Shown piece by piece: positions 53,901 through 62,223 of a stretch of 64,000 nucleotides of DNA (its first letter is position 1; each line of letters opens with the position of its first letter). A program made the position numbers and the translations under genes. Where the stretch lies: positions 1 to 64,000 of the forward strand of contig NZ_KZ477988.1 in NCBI RefSeq assembly GCF_002837185.1, in the 5' to 3' direction. Below the pieces are notes generated by a model, which searched no databases, was not told the DNA's origin, and was given only the letters and a program-made list of their open reading frames with translations. The stretch is from Pseudomonas fluorescens. GTDB lineage: Bacteria; Pseudomonadota; Gammaproteobacteria; Pseudomonadales; Pseudomonadaceae.

Positions 53901-56900
53901 TCAGCTCGGCTTCCCGGCGGCTGAGCCCACCTTCGATATCCTCACCCAATGACTCGATAAATGCAGTGACGTCGTCCTCAGCCATGGAGGGGTACAAATC
54001 ACGTACCCGTTTCAGTCGCCGCTCTTTTACCGTCGCCTCTGAAGGCCCAAAAATCCTCGCCGCCAGCTTACGAAAGCCACGACCACCGCCCAACAGTCGC
54101 AGTGTCGGATCGACACTTGGCTTGAGCAGCGGGTGCTCCAGCAACACCGTACGCAGCGGCGCACGCGGCAGGGGCGTTCGCTGGAGGGCGGCTTTCATTT
54201 GCAACGCATCGGTAAAGCCCAGCGCCTGGCGCTCGGTGGCGGATAACAGGTCCCAGGCCGCCGCGTAGAAATCCCTGGGCGGGGACGCCTCGAACAGACC
54301 GTTGTCCTTTTGCACCAACGTCCTGGCAGTGACGTCCGGGGAACCGATTGCATCCAGTAGAGGCCCTTGCGCTGAATACTGGCGCAGCTCCACCCGTGTG
54401 CCCCGCGGCCACCCTGGCAAAGTCTCCAGGGTGCGCAACGCCAGGCGCTGGCTGTCTATGTCTGCCAGGGTGTCCAGGTGCAGCCCCTCATAAGCGCGGG
54501 AGACCCGTGTTTCCTGTTCACACCATCGCGCTTGCTCGGCAAGGTCTTCAGGCAACAGCCCGGTGCGGCGCAAGGTTTGCAGTTGCTCGGCACTCAGGCG
54601 TGTGACCAGGTGTTCGGCCACCGCCGTCGGTAATTTGGGATAGCTTGCCAGGATCCAGTGCACGTCGGGGTCCTGCGAGGCGGTCAGTGCCTTGTAGCGC
54701 TCCTCCACCAGCGGACCCTTGAAAATCTGCACCGAGTCGCCCAGGTACTGACGCAACTTGGCGGCCCGCACAGTGAGTGAATCTTCGGCGGTACCCGGGA
54801 TTTCCTTGAGGGTGGGGTCAACGTCTCGCAAGCTGATCAACACTTCTTTGAGCAACTCACCGCGCGCTATCTGGCTTGGCGCGACCCCTACGACGAGCGG
54901 GGAAGCAGCCACCGAGGCGTCCTCTTCCCAGAGCACTCTGTTGTCGCTCATGACCCGAAGCGGCCTGTCAACGGGCAACATCCCGCGCCGCCGCATCATC
55001 TGCAATTGCAGCACCGGGTCAGCCTGGGCGTACACCGCCGGGTCGGCGCTGTGCATTTGCTCGACAAAGGTCGTCAGTTCTTGATGGACCTTGAAGTGCT
55101 GGATCGTGTCTTCGAGCAACAAGGGCACCGGTTCATGCTCGACAAAGGTCTGGCGCAACACGTCTTCTTCGATGCCGCTGGCGGCACGCGCCTGCTCCAG
55201 CGTTTCGGTGTCCAGCCCACGCTGCTCCAGCCCCAGGCGCCGCATCAGGGTCGGCTGGTCCCAGGTCAACGGCTCTTCGACTTCATGACTCCAGGCGCCG
55301 GCGTGGTTGTGTTCCAGCAGCGGTTCATACGCGCCGGGACGACTGGGGTGCTGGATGCGGTACTCGCCGGTGTCGGGTGCCTGCCGGACTTGATAGTGGT
55401 CGCCTTCATGGGGCAACACCTTCTGCCCGTTGTGCGCGTAGAGCCCCAAGGCGTCTGGCTTGGCATCCGTAGGCAGTTCGAGTGGCACCTTGTAGGGCGT
55501 CATGTCAGGGTTCCACAACACCTGCTTGCCAGTTGCCAGGGTGACGGGCCTGAGGTTATCAACCATGCTCACCAGTTTGACCTCGGGCAATACCTTGGCC
55601 CCGGTCGCCAGCATCGCCGCATTCAGCGCGACGCTGGAAAAGTGTGCCCACATCGTCTTCAGGTCGCCCTGCTCGTAGGCCTCAATGCCTTCATACACTT
55701 CAGTACACATCTGCGCTGCGCCCACCGCCAGCATGACCGGCCCGAGCCCGGGCACCACAAACGCCAAGAGGTTGAACACGCTGACGACCGCACTCGTGTA
55801 GCTTTCCAGGCGGTCAATGCGCGCCTTGTAGTCTTCGTCCCCGGTGGGCACGGCCACAGCGCGGGCGTCGGCCAGAATCTTGCGCACCTGGGCCGCGCGC
55901 AGTTGCTCCCACAGGTTGCCGGTAATGCTCAACTCATCCAGGGGCAATTTCACCGGGTTTGACGCCAGCGGGTAATCGCCTGCAGCCCCATTGCCGTTGG
56001 CGGGTTTGTACAGCGCATTGAAATGCCGGAAAAAAATACCCTGCTCGCGTTGAGCCACAAAACGGCTGAAAAAACGTCGGTACGACGCGCTGTGCAAACG
56101 CGTGCGCAGGTCGGCCATAAAATCGCCGCGGGAGGCATACTCCTTGAGCGGTTGCTGGGGGTCATTGGGGATATACACCACCAGCCGCTCGACCCTGTCG
56201 CTGTTATTACGGTCCGGCCCGATCAGCAACGGGCCCACCAACTGGGCGCCAAATACCTTGAGCCCGACAAACGTCACCGGCTTGCCATCGAGCCTGGCGC
56301 TACCGGGGTCAGCGATGACCTGTTGGATCATGCGGTAGGCATCGGGCTTGATCCCCCACTCAGGCCTGCGAACAGCCACCTCGGCACTCAGCGCCAGCAG
56401 TTGACGCTGGTGTTCTTGCAGCTGCTGCTCCAGCACCGTGCGTGCGGTTGCGTCGTCTGGCTTGACGATGGCGGTGATGTGCTGCTGATACAAAGTCCCC
56501 AGGTCCAGGGTGCGGCACAGCTGGGCGAACTCATGGGCAGGGATGGGCAGAGCGTGCGAAGTCAACACACTTGAGGTCGGGATGACCTCACCGCCAGACG
56601 AAGCGCTCACGGTCGTGATGATCTGGCAATCGGCGCACGGACTCGCTTGCTCTTCCTGCGGGGTAAAATTGGCCAGGGCGGCTTCAAGTAAAGAAACAGT
56701 GCGGTATTCATACCGCAGCGCCGGGTCGCTGACTTGGTCGAAGACAAACACCCCGAACAGGTCGTCACGGTCCTTGAACCCATACTTGCGCGCAAAGTAG
56801 ACGTGGTTGACGTCCAGCTCCAGGTTGAAGCGTTTCTTGATCGCGTCTTTAAGCGGTTGCTCGGCAAAGGCCAGCACATCCTGGACAGTGCCCAGGCTTC

Positions 56901-57147
56901 TCTCCACCTTATTCAAGGTCTCGCGGTAGCGGGTGTGGCTGTCAGCCAGTGTGGTTTTTTCCTGCGCCGTGGCACTCAGGTACCAACTGGGCAGTTCCAT
57001 TTCGTGGTTGGCGAGTTCCTCCTGGCGCTGGACGGTGCCTTGGTTGAACCAGGCAGGCACGCGCTCTTTGAGGAAGTCGTAGTGAACGCCCCGAAGGTCA
57101 ACATTGAAAGTGCCTTCGGGGGCAGTGGTAGCGGGTTGTTCTGACAT
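50977..57147 (-). CDS. Large LRR/NEL-type toxin-effector (dermonecrotic-like N-terminus)
   Basis: About 2,056 residues from the ATG at 57147 (an alternative ATG at 57162 is close). The N-terminal half (about 1-1000) resembles the dermonecrotic-toxin-like DUF6543 region of pseudomonad effectors and contains hydrophobic helices near 455-520 (VSVFNLLAFVVPGLGPVMLAV). Two leucine-rich repeat blocks follow (about 1144-1300 and 1466-1620), each preceded by a similar helical segment. The C-terminus resembles a NEL-type E3 ubiquitin ligase, with candidate catalytic cysteine C1763 in PGCCDRAAFSF (C-x-D). NEL enzymes modify eukaryotic host proteins, so this is a likely effector. No secretion gene is nearby. 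Confidence 0.82.
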   Translation of the reverse strand: MSEQPATTAPEGTFNVDLRGVHYDFLKERVPAWFNQGTVQRQEELANHEMELPSWYLSATAQEKTTLADSHTRYRETLNKVERSLGTVQDVLAFAEQPLKDAIKKRFNLELDVNHVYFARKYGFKDRDDLFGVFVFDQVSDPALRYEYRTVSLLEAALANFTPQEEQASPCADCQIITTVSASSGGEVIPTSSVLTSHALPIPAHEFAQLCRTLDLGTLYQQHITAIVKPDDATARTVLEQQLQEHQRQLLALSAEVAVRRPEWGIKPDAYRMIQQVIADPGSARLDGKPVTFVGLKVFGAQLVGPLLIGPDRNNSDRVERLVVYIPNDPQQPLKEYASRGDFMADLRTRLHSASYRRFFSRFVAQREQGIFFRHFNALYKPANGNGAAGDYPLASNPVKLPLDELSITGNLWEQLRAAQVRKILADARAVAVPTGDEDYKARIDRLESYTSAVVSVFNLLAFVVPGLGPVMLAVGAAQMCTEVYEGIEAYEQGDLKTMWAHFSSVALNAAMLATGAKVLPEVKLVSMVDNLRPVTLATGKQVLWNPDMTPYKVPLELPTDAKPDALGLYAHNGQKVLPHEGDHYQVRQAPDTGEYRIQHPSRPGAYEPLLEHNHAGAWSHEVEEPLTWDQPTLMRRLGLEQRGLDTETLEQARAASGIEEDVLRQTFVEHEPVPLLLEDTIQHFKVHQELTTFVEQMHSADPAVYAQADPVLQLQMMRRRGMLPVDRPLRVMSDNRVLWEEDASVAASPLVVGVAPSQIARGELLKEVLISLRDVDPTLKEIPGTAEDSLTVRAAKLRQYLGDSVQIFKGPLVEERYKALTASQDPDVHWILASYPKLPTAVAEHLVTRLSAEQLQTLRRTGLLPEDLAEQARWCEQETRVSRAYEGLHLDTLADIDSQRLALRTLETLPGWPRGTRVELRQYSAQGPLLDAIGSPDVTARTLVQKDNGLFEASPPRDFYAAAWDLLSATERQALGFTDALQMKAALQRTPLPRAPLRTVLLEHPLLKPSVDPTLRLLGGGRGFRKLAARIFGPSEATVKERRLKRVRDLYPSMAEDDVTAFIESLGEDIEGGLSRREAELKTLTKALGDWVKANSPQPTAGQARHFSSAQYISDTLMSHWRREVTGSMHLLGRGLELPALSADFSHVNTLELHNVRWTANADAFLENFTHLRGLTVTSSGLTTLPVVVGEMNNLTSLDLASNGIRLTSQSAGLLSALGNLEVLYLTNNPLGIMPDFSAMPRLRNLNLRNTQLSQWPRGLEAHTGLESVDLSHNLLREVPQRNLNPAPEQLEASARLNAVTLLEGNPFPADYWQQFDNYWQRLNQVRPDLVKSARDRAFDNGNPVLEKVRRLYPNKRMQEAREWIWNLGAGAEAQLTRLELEFNTLERQLSAWTLSGAGERQRYVRTNERQANAGRLDDRYRAKERILACWRRETPQLLSNDGQPIGLELDLSRLTLPSLPDLEADFSHVGSLKLNNMGLRTSPEGFLSRYTHVRWLDLANNLLHELPPALGEMHGLTRLFLNNNHIRLSPATAQILSQRVTLRALWLHNNVLGITPDFSLITDMRSLSLNNAGIDTWPIGLVEQPLLDQIELSNNTITTIPASVIAPPEEQLAQTARVNNLTSVSGNPLTADTLQQVRQYNLRLEQAGLASAQNPNRLVTTALNIRAAVVPGAAMRQAFERWARNLPADQVSARSAQWHALRGEERAGPFFDILDRLQPAGPGQADLQRRVWEVIDSISENTAESDTHRKELFDLAGEPGCCDRAAFSFSNLEVRTLVFRARAQAAGQAEGVQLSSLSKGLFRLHAVDTFASADIQRSEAIVNDSAVSMADKLPHTQRLLEEVEIRLAYRFGLKDRLQLPGQPQQVSFTQMGAVTPAMLDAAYEKIIAMDNSVEEFQALLSREFWQEYVTHRYRAQFDAQSEPYQRQLSELQATRAAGELAQPAYKAQVDDLQARMAIKESELIHTLSRQEIAEILLPKDELEVLVDPGKRTARELQLSQARAIEFNGKQYFVASLPDGDGEHYLLWVQAPDNPFALVSSSILAKPDVDGVWRV

Positions 57148-57230
57148 AGTAGGGCCATCCATGACGGGCTGGAAAAGAAACCAACCTATCCGATCGCCCG
57201 GCGTGCAAAGCCCTAGCTATTTATCGCCGC

Positions 57231-58172
57231 TCAGAAATGCTCGCGCGGGTTGAACGCCGCTTTCTGCGCCAGCTCCTGCCACAAGGCCTTGACCTCCTCG
57301 TCGCTGCTTTTAGGCATCACGGCCTTGAGCTGCACGAACAGGTAACCGCGCTGCCCGGCCTTGTTCAGCAACCCATGCCCCTTGGCACGCATGCGCTGGC
57401 CATTCTGGCTACCGGCGGGCACCTTGAGGTTGATCTTGCCGGTGAGGGTCGGCACGGCCACTTCCGCGCCCAGTGCCAATTCCCATGGCGCCAGGGGCAG
57501 GTTGATGATCAGGTTTTCGCCGTCCACTTCAAACTTGGGGTGTGGCGCAAACTTGATGATCAGGTACAGGTCGCCATTGGCGCCACCACCGATGCCCGGT
57601 GCACCCTGCCCTTTGAGGCGGATGCGCTCGCCGTCGGCCACGCCGGCGGGGATCTTCACGTTCAGGCTCTTGGTGGTGTTGCTGACGTGCCGGCCCGAGG
57701 CGTCGTATTGCGGCACCTGGAAGTTGATCTGCTTGGACTCGGTGGACAGCGTCTCTTCGAGGTGCACCGTCAGTTGCATCTCCACGTCCTGGCCCTTGCG
57801 CCCGGCAGGACGGCGTTGGCCGCCACCGAAGGCATCGCCGCGCCCACCAAAGATCGAGCTGAAAAAATCGGAGAAGTCCTCAGTGCCCGCGCCGCCGCCG
57901 CCGTAGCCACCACGGCTCTGCCAGCCCGGCGGGCCCTGGAACGGCTGGCCGTGCTGGCCGTATTTGCGCAGTTCGTCGTACTCGGCTCGCTTGTCGGCGC
58001 TTTTAAGCGCCTCATAGGCTTCGGACGCGTCCTTGAACTTGGCTTCGGCGTCTTTTTCCTTGCTTACATCGGGGTGATATTTGCGTGCGAGCTTGCGATA
58101 GGCAGCCTTGATTTCCTTGTCATCGGCCGTCGGCTCGACACCCAGAATCTTGTAGTAATCTTTGAAATCCAT
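57231..58172 (-). CDS. cbpA: Curved-DNA-binding DnaJ-like co-chaperone CbpA
   Basis: 313 residues from the ATG at 58172 ([20 protein letters not shown]). The J domain (about 1-70) has the HPD motif (RKYHPDVS). A Gly/Phe-rich linker (about 75-120) and the DnaJ C-terminal domain follow; the zinc-finger domain of DnaJ is absent, which defines CbpA. It stimulates Hsp70 ATPase activity. The divergent neighbour is an Hsp70-like gene. Confidence 0.95.
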   Translation of the reverse strand: MDFKDYYKILGVEPTADDKEIKAAYRKLARKYHPDVSKEKDAEAKFKDASEAYEALKSADKRAEYDELRKYGQHGQPFQGPPGWQSRGGYGGGGAGTEDFSDFFSSIFGGRGDAFGGGQRRPAGRKGQDVEMQLTVHLEETLSTESKQINFQVPQYDASGRHVSNTTKSLNVKIPAGVADGERIRLKGQGAPGIGGGANGDLYLIIKFAPHPKFEVDGENLIINLPLAPWELALGAEVAVPTLTGKINLKVPAGSQNGQRMRAKGHGLLNKAGQRGYLFVQLKAVMPKSSDEEVKALWQELAQKAAFNPREHF

Positions 58173-58410
58173 CGGCGGTTCACCATCCTTTATCGAGATC
58201 GCACTGCCCGGGGCACAACGTGCGCTGGTTTGCACCTGTTGAGGGTTGTGGCTCGGGGGTACGTCAAAGTGTTATCGGCATCAGCCGTATGCATCAGATG
58301 TGGGGGCAAATCCCGTACTTTCAAGCGCGATTTAACGGATGGTCGGCCTACGCAAGCGCCTGCGACTGGCATACACTGCGCGGCCGTTTTTCAACCGGAA
58401 CCCGATAGAC

Positions 58411-59679
58411 ATGAAAAACCCATCCCCAGCCCGTGCCTGCGGCATCGACTTCGGCACGTCCAACTCCACCGTCGGCTGGATCCGCCCCGGCGAGGAGACG
58501 CTCATCGCGCTGGAGGACGACAAGATCACCTTGCCGTCGGTGGTGTTCTTCAACTTCGAGGAGCGTCGCCCGGTGTACGGCCGCCTGGCCCTGCATGAAT
58601 ACCTGGAAAACTACGAAGGCCGGCTGATGCGCTCGCTCAAGAGCCTGCTGGGCTCCAAGCTGATCAAACACGACACCAGCGTGCTCGGCACCGCGATGCC
58701 GTTCACCGACTTGCTGGCGCTGTTTATCGGCCAGCTCAAGAGCCGCGCCGAAGCCAACGCCGGCCGCGAGTTCGAAGAAGTGGTACTGGGCCGCCCGGTA
58801 TTTTTCGTCGATGACGACCCGATGGCCGACCAGGAAGCCGAGAACACCCTGGTGGACGTGGCGCGCAAGATCGGCTTCAAGGACATCTCGTTCCAGTACG
58901 AACCGATTGCGGCAGCGTTCGACTACGAGTCCACCATTGAAAAAGAAGAGCTGGTGCTGATTGTCGACATCGGCGGCGGTACGTCCGACTTTTCGCTGGT
59001 GCGTCTGTCGCCGGATCGCCGCCACAACGACAACCGCCAGAGCGACATCCTTGCCACCGGCGGCGTGCACATCGGCGGCACCGACTTCGACAAACAGCTC
59101 TCGCTGGCCGGCATGATGCCGCTGTTCGGCTATGGCAGCCGCATGAAGAGCGGCGCCTACATGCCTACCAGCCACCACATGAACCTGGCCACCTGGCACA
59201 CCATCAACTCGGTGTACTCGCAAAAGTCCCAACTGGCCCTGGGCAGCATGCGCTACGACATCGAAGACACCGGCGGCATCGACCGCCTGTTCAAGCTGAT
59301 CGAACAGCGCGCCGGACACTGGCTGGCCATGGAAGTGGAAGAGACCAAGATCCAGCTGACCCAGACCGACAGCCGCCATGTACCACTGGACCGTATCGAA
59401 GCGGGCCTGAGCGTGGACCTGAGCCGGGCACTGTTCGAATCATCCATCGACAACCTGCTGGAACGGGTGCGCGCGAGCGTCACGCAGTTGCTCAATGACG
59501 CCTCGGTGAGCGTGGCCCAGGTGGACACGGTGTTCTTTACCGGCGGCTCCAGCGGCATCCCGGCGCTGCGCCACAGCATTTCGGCGATGCTGCCGAATGC
59601 GCGGCACGTGGAAGGCAATATCTTCGGCAGTATTGGGAGTGGCTTGGCGATTGAGGCGAGCAAGCGCTACGGAGTTTAA
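58411..59679 (+). CDS. yegD: Hsp70-family protein (YegD-like)
   Basis: 422 residues from the ATG at 58411. The Hsp70 nucleotide-binding domain is complete (GIDFGTSNSTVGW, IVDIGGGTSDFSLV, FFTGGSSGIPALRHS), but there is no substrate-binding domain or lid, giving a YegD-type truncated form. Function in bacteria is not established. It diverges from cbpA across a 240-bp gap; a functional link with that co-chaperone is possible. Confidence 0.9.
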   Translation: MKNPSPARACGIDFGTSNSTVGWIRPGEETLIALEDDKITLPSVVFFNFEERRPVYGRLALHEYLENYEGRLMRSLKSLLGSKLIKHDTSVLGTAMPFTDLLALFIGQLKSRAEANAGREFEEVVLGRPVFFVDDDPMADQEAENTLVDVARKIGFKDISFQYEPIAAAFDYESTIEKEELVLIVDIGGGTSDFSLVRLSPDRRHNDNRQSDILATGGVHIGGTDFDKQLSLAGMMPLFGYGSRMKSGAYMPTSHHMNLATWHTINSVYSQKSQLALGSMRYDIEDTGGIDRLFKLIEQRAGHWLAMEVEETKIQLTQTDSRHVPLDRIEAGLSVDLSRALFESSIDNLLERVRASVTQLLNDASVSVAQVDTVFFTGGSSGIPALRHSISAMLPNARHVEGNIFGSIGSGLAIEASKRYGV

Positions 59680-59689
59680 GCGGCAAGTT

Positions 59690-59771
59690 TTCAGCTTCAA
59701 GCTGCAAGTAGAAGCAAGCCCGCTCTCACTTGCAGCTTGAAGCTTGAAGCTTGAAGCTTGCAGCTTGCAGC
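59690..59771. repeat. AGCTTCAAGCTGCAAGT inverted repeat with tandem tail
   Basis: AGCTTCAAGCTGCAAGT (59693-59709) and its complement (59728-59744), followed by several short AAGCTTG units. It is a third repeat type, different from the GTGGGAGGGGGC and TAGGAGCGAGC families, and fills the gap between the convergent yegD and AI-2E genes. Confidence 0.75.
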
Positions 59772-59776
59772 TGCTT

Positions 59777-60790
59777 TCAAACCACCCCCCCCAGCTTCAG
59801 CTCACTCTTGAGATACGCATAGTAAATCGGCCCCGCCACCACCCCCGGCAAACCGAATGCGGCTTCGAACACCAGCATCGCCAGCAGCAATTCCCACGAT
59901 TTGGCACTGATCTGCCCGCCCACGATGCGCGCGTTGAGGAAGTACTCGACCTTGTGGATCACGATCAGATACCCCAGCGCCGCCACCGCCACCCAGATCG
60001 ACAACGACAGGGCCACGATGGTGATCAGGGTGTTGGACATCAGGTTGCCGATCACCGGCAGCAGGCCGAGCAGGAACGTCAATACGATCAGGGTTTTGGT
60101 CAGCGGCAGGTGAATACCGCACAGCGGCAGGACCACGGCAAGGAACACAGCGGTGAAAGCGGTGTTGAGCGCGGCGATCTTGATCTGGGCGAAGACGATA
60201 TTGCGAAACGCCTGGACCAGCAGGTGCAGGCGGTCGAACAACGCCGCGGCCAGGGGTTTGCGCTTGGTCAGGTCGGGCACGCGCTGCAGGGCGATGATCG
60301 CGCCCAGCACCATGCCGATCAGCAAGGTGACGAACATGTGCGCGGCGTCCTTGCCGACCAGTTGCAGTTCGCTCAGGTGCTTGCTCAGCCATTGGCCGAT
60401 GGCCACGCGAAACTCGGCGGCGCTGGCCGGCAGGTAGGCGTCCAGGAACGGCGGCAACTGGCCGCGCGCACGGTCAACCACACCCATGAACTTGTCGAGC
60501 GAAGCGCCGGGGTTTTCCGCTTCATGGAGCAGAAAGCTGATGGCGCCGGCGAAGATCAGCGCAAGTACGCTGACGATCAGGGTGCCGAGCAGGGCCACCG
60601 CCAGCCAGCGCGCACGCCGCCCTTCGATCAGCCGTTGCAGTTGGGGGGTGAGCATGTTGACCAGTTCATAGACCAACAGGCCGGCCAGCAGACTGGGCAG
60701 CAATTTCAGCGGCAGCACCAGCAGCAGTCCGCCGAAAATAATGATGTAGCTGGCCAGCAACAACACATGACGCTGAGAAAACGTTGGCAT
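59777..60790 (-). CDS. AI-2E family / PerM-like membrane protein
   Basis: 337 residues with about eight membrane helices. The family blocks LIVLTFLLGLLPVIGNLMSNTL and AFGLPGVVAGPIYYAYLKSEL are visible. The AI-2E/PerM family includes exporters and Na+/H+-linked proteins of mixed function; the substrate cannot be told. Upstream is a REPIN. Confidence 0.88.
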   Translation of the reverse strand: MPTFSQRHVLLLASYIIIFGGLLLVLPLKLLPSLLAGLLVYELVNMLTPQLQRLIEGRRARWLAVALLGTLIVSVLALIFAGAISFLLHEAENPGASLDKFMGVVDRARGQLPPFLDAYLPASAAEFRVAIGQWLSKHLSELQLVGKDAAHMFVTLLIGMVLGAIIALQRVPDLTKRKPLAAALFDRLHLLVQAFRNIVFAQIKIAALNTAFTAVFLAVVLPLCGIHLPLTKTLIVLTFLLGLLPVIGNLMSNTLITIVALSLSIWVAVAALGYLIVIHKVEYFLNARIVGGQISAKSWELLLAMLVFEAAFGLPGVVAGPIYYAYLKSELKLGGVV

Positions 60791-60821
60791 ACAGCCTCAA
60801 AACGAACGGCGTTAAAGGATG

Positions 60822-60921
60822 TGTAGGAGCGAGCTTGCTCGCGAAGGCCGCCAACGATAACGCGTTTATTCTGAATAAACGCGGGGTAATTGAGTTCTTC
60901 GCGAGCAAGCTCGCTCCTACA
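60822..60921. repeat. 100-bp REPIN, second family (copy B)
   Basis: Same ends as copy A at 45419 (TGTAGGAGCGAGCTTGCTCG and inverse) and the same length, with a partly diverged centre (CAACGATAACGCG, ATTCTGAAT). Confidence 0.9.
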
Positions 60922-60965
60922 GGGGGGCTGTGTGCAAGTGTCTCAGCCTCTATGGCCTGGGGCTA

Positions 60966-61265
60966 TCAATTCTTCAGGCAGGTGCTCATGAAGGTCTTGC
61001 GCGCATCGCCCGCCAGGGCTTTGGTCTTGGCCTCGGCATTGCAGTCTTTCATCTTTTGCTGCTGCGGGGTCAGGGTCTTGGCGTCGTTGGCGGCCGGGGT
61101 CGACAGGCAGGTCTTCATGAAAGCCTTGCGCTCATCGCCCTTGAGGGTCTTGGTGGTGGCCTCGGCGTTACAGGTGGTCATTTTGTTTTGCTGGGCGGTG
61201 GCGGCAAAACCCTGGGAACACAGCAGCACGCCCATCATCAACAGCGCAATACGCAGCATCTTCAT
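60966..61265 (-). CDS. psiF: PsiF repeat protein
   Basis: 99 residues: a signal peptide (about 1-21) followed by two copies of the PsiF unit (MTTCNAEATTKTLKGDERKA and MKDCNAEAKTKALAGDARKT), each ending in FM-x2-CL. In E. coli psiF is phosphate-starvation inducible, but its role is unknown. GGGAGA lies seven bases before the ATG. Confidence 0.92.
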   Translation of the reverse strand: MKMLRIALLMMGVLLCSQGFAATAQQNKMTTCNAEATTKTLKGDERKAFMKTCLSTPAANDAKTLTPQQQKMKDCNAEAKTKALAGDARKTFMSTCLKN

Positions 61266-61282
61266 GGAATTTTCTCCCTGTT

Positions 61283-61302
61283 ACCGCGCCGAAGGGCGCG
61301 GC
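61283..61302 (-). terminator. GC hairpin between psiF and the AraC gene
   Basis: CCGCGCC-GAAG-GGCGCGG, a perfect 7-bp stem downstream of the AraC gene on the minus strand. It has no T tract. Confidence 0.4.
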
Positions 61303-61336
61303 CTACAGCGCAGTGTAGTCAAAGCCTGTTACAACT

Positions 61337-62125
61337 TCACCGGCCGCGAAGATTCGCCCGACGGTATTGCTCCGGCGTGCAGCCGGCATGGCGCTGGAAC
61401 ATCGCGATAAAGGCCGAGGCGCTGCTGTAGCCCAGGTCAAATGCCACCTGCTGCACGCTGCGCTCGCTGTCCAGCGCTTCAATGGCCGCCAGGAAGCGCA
61501 GGCGCTGGCGCCACTCACCAAAGCTCATGCCCAGTTCGCGCACAAACCGGCGCGCCAGGGTGCGTTCGCTGACATGCACCTGCTCGGCCCATTGCGCCAG
61601 CGGGCGGTTGTCGCCCGGTTGCGCCTGCATGCCTTCCAGCACCCCCAGCAGGCCGGGATGGCGCGCGTAAGGCAGGAAGCAATCGTGGATCGGCGCCTGC
61701 TTGAGTTGGTCCACGAGCACCTGGGCCAGGCGGATATCGGCGTCGGTCTGCGGCCGATTAACGTCGCGCAGGGCGAAATCCTTGAGAATCGCCTTGAGGA
61801 TGTCACTGATCGCCAGGGTGCAGGGCTGCCTGGGCAATTGCTCGCACAGGGCCGGCGCCAGGCCCACCGAGTGGTAGACGATCGCCTCGGCATTGTAGGA
61901 ACTGTGCTCGGTATGCGGCGGCACCCACACCGCGTACTGCGGCGGCGACATAAAACGGCTGCCGGCCACTTCCATGCGCATCACCCCGCTGGCCGAGTAG
62001 TCCAGCGAGCCCCAGGCGTGCTGGTGCGGGGTGCATTCGGTGTCCGGGGCAAAGTCGCAATAGCGGAAGTACACCGGGCTCGGCAAGCGGACGAAATCGG
62101 GCAGGCGTACGGTGTGTCTGGACAT
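61337..62125 (-). CDS. AraC-family transcriptional regulator
   Basis: 262 residues. The N-terminal cupin part has TPHQHAWGSLDYSASGVMRM. The C-terminal double HTH (about 160-260) has VSERTLARRFVRELGMSFGEW and VAFDLGYSSASAFIAMFQRHAG, the classic AraC signature. The gene diverges from an EamA exporter, with a four-copy TGTCTGGA site cluster between the two. It probably regulates that exporter and itself. Confidence 0.93.
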   Translation of the reverse strand: MSRHTVRLPDFVRLPSPVYFRYCDFAPDTECTPHQHAWGSLDYSASGVMRMEVAGSRFMSPPQYAVWVPPHTEHSSYNAEAIVYHSVGLAPALCEQLPRQPCTLAISDILKAILKDFALRDVNRPQTDADIRLAQVLVDQLKQAPIHDCFLPYARHPGLLGVLEGMQAQPGDNRPLAQWAEQVHVSERTLARRFVRELGMSFGEWRQRLRFLAAIEALDSERSVQQVAFDLGYSSASAFIAMFQRHAGCTPEQYRRANLRGR

Positions 62126-62183
62126 ATTGTCTGGATTCGAGGGCGGGTTGTCTGGATCGCAGTATAGGCTGCGATCCAGACAA
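62115..62183. promoter_or_regulatory. Operator cluster of the AraC/EamA pair
   Basis: TGTCTGGA occurs directly at 62115, 62128 and 62149, with its complement at 62175. The last two belong to a perfect 15-bp inverted repeat (62148-62162 and 62169-62183) around TATAGG. The first copy overlaps the start of the AraC gene. Confidence 0.75.
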
Positions 62184-62223
62184 GGGATAATCCCGCCTCT
62201 TCAACACACTGGGTGTGCTTTCG

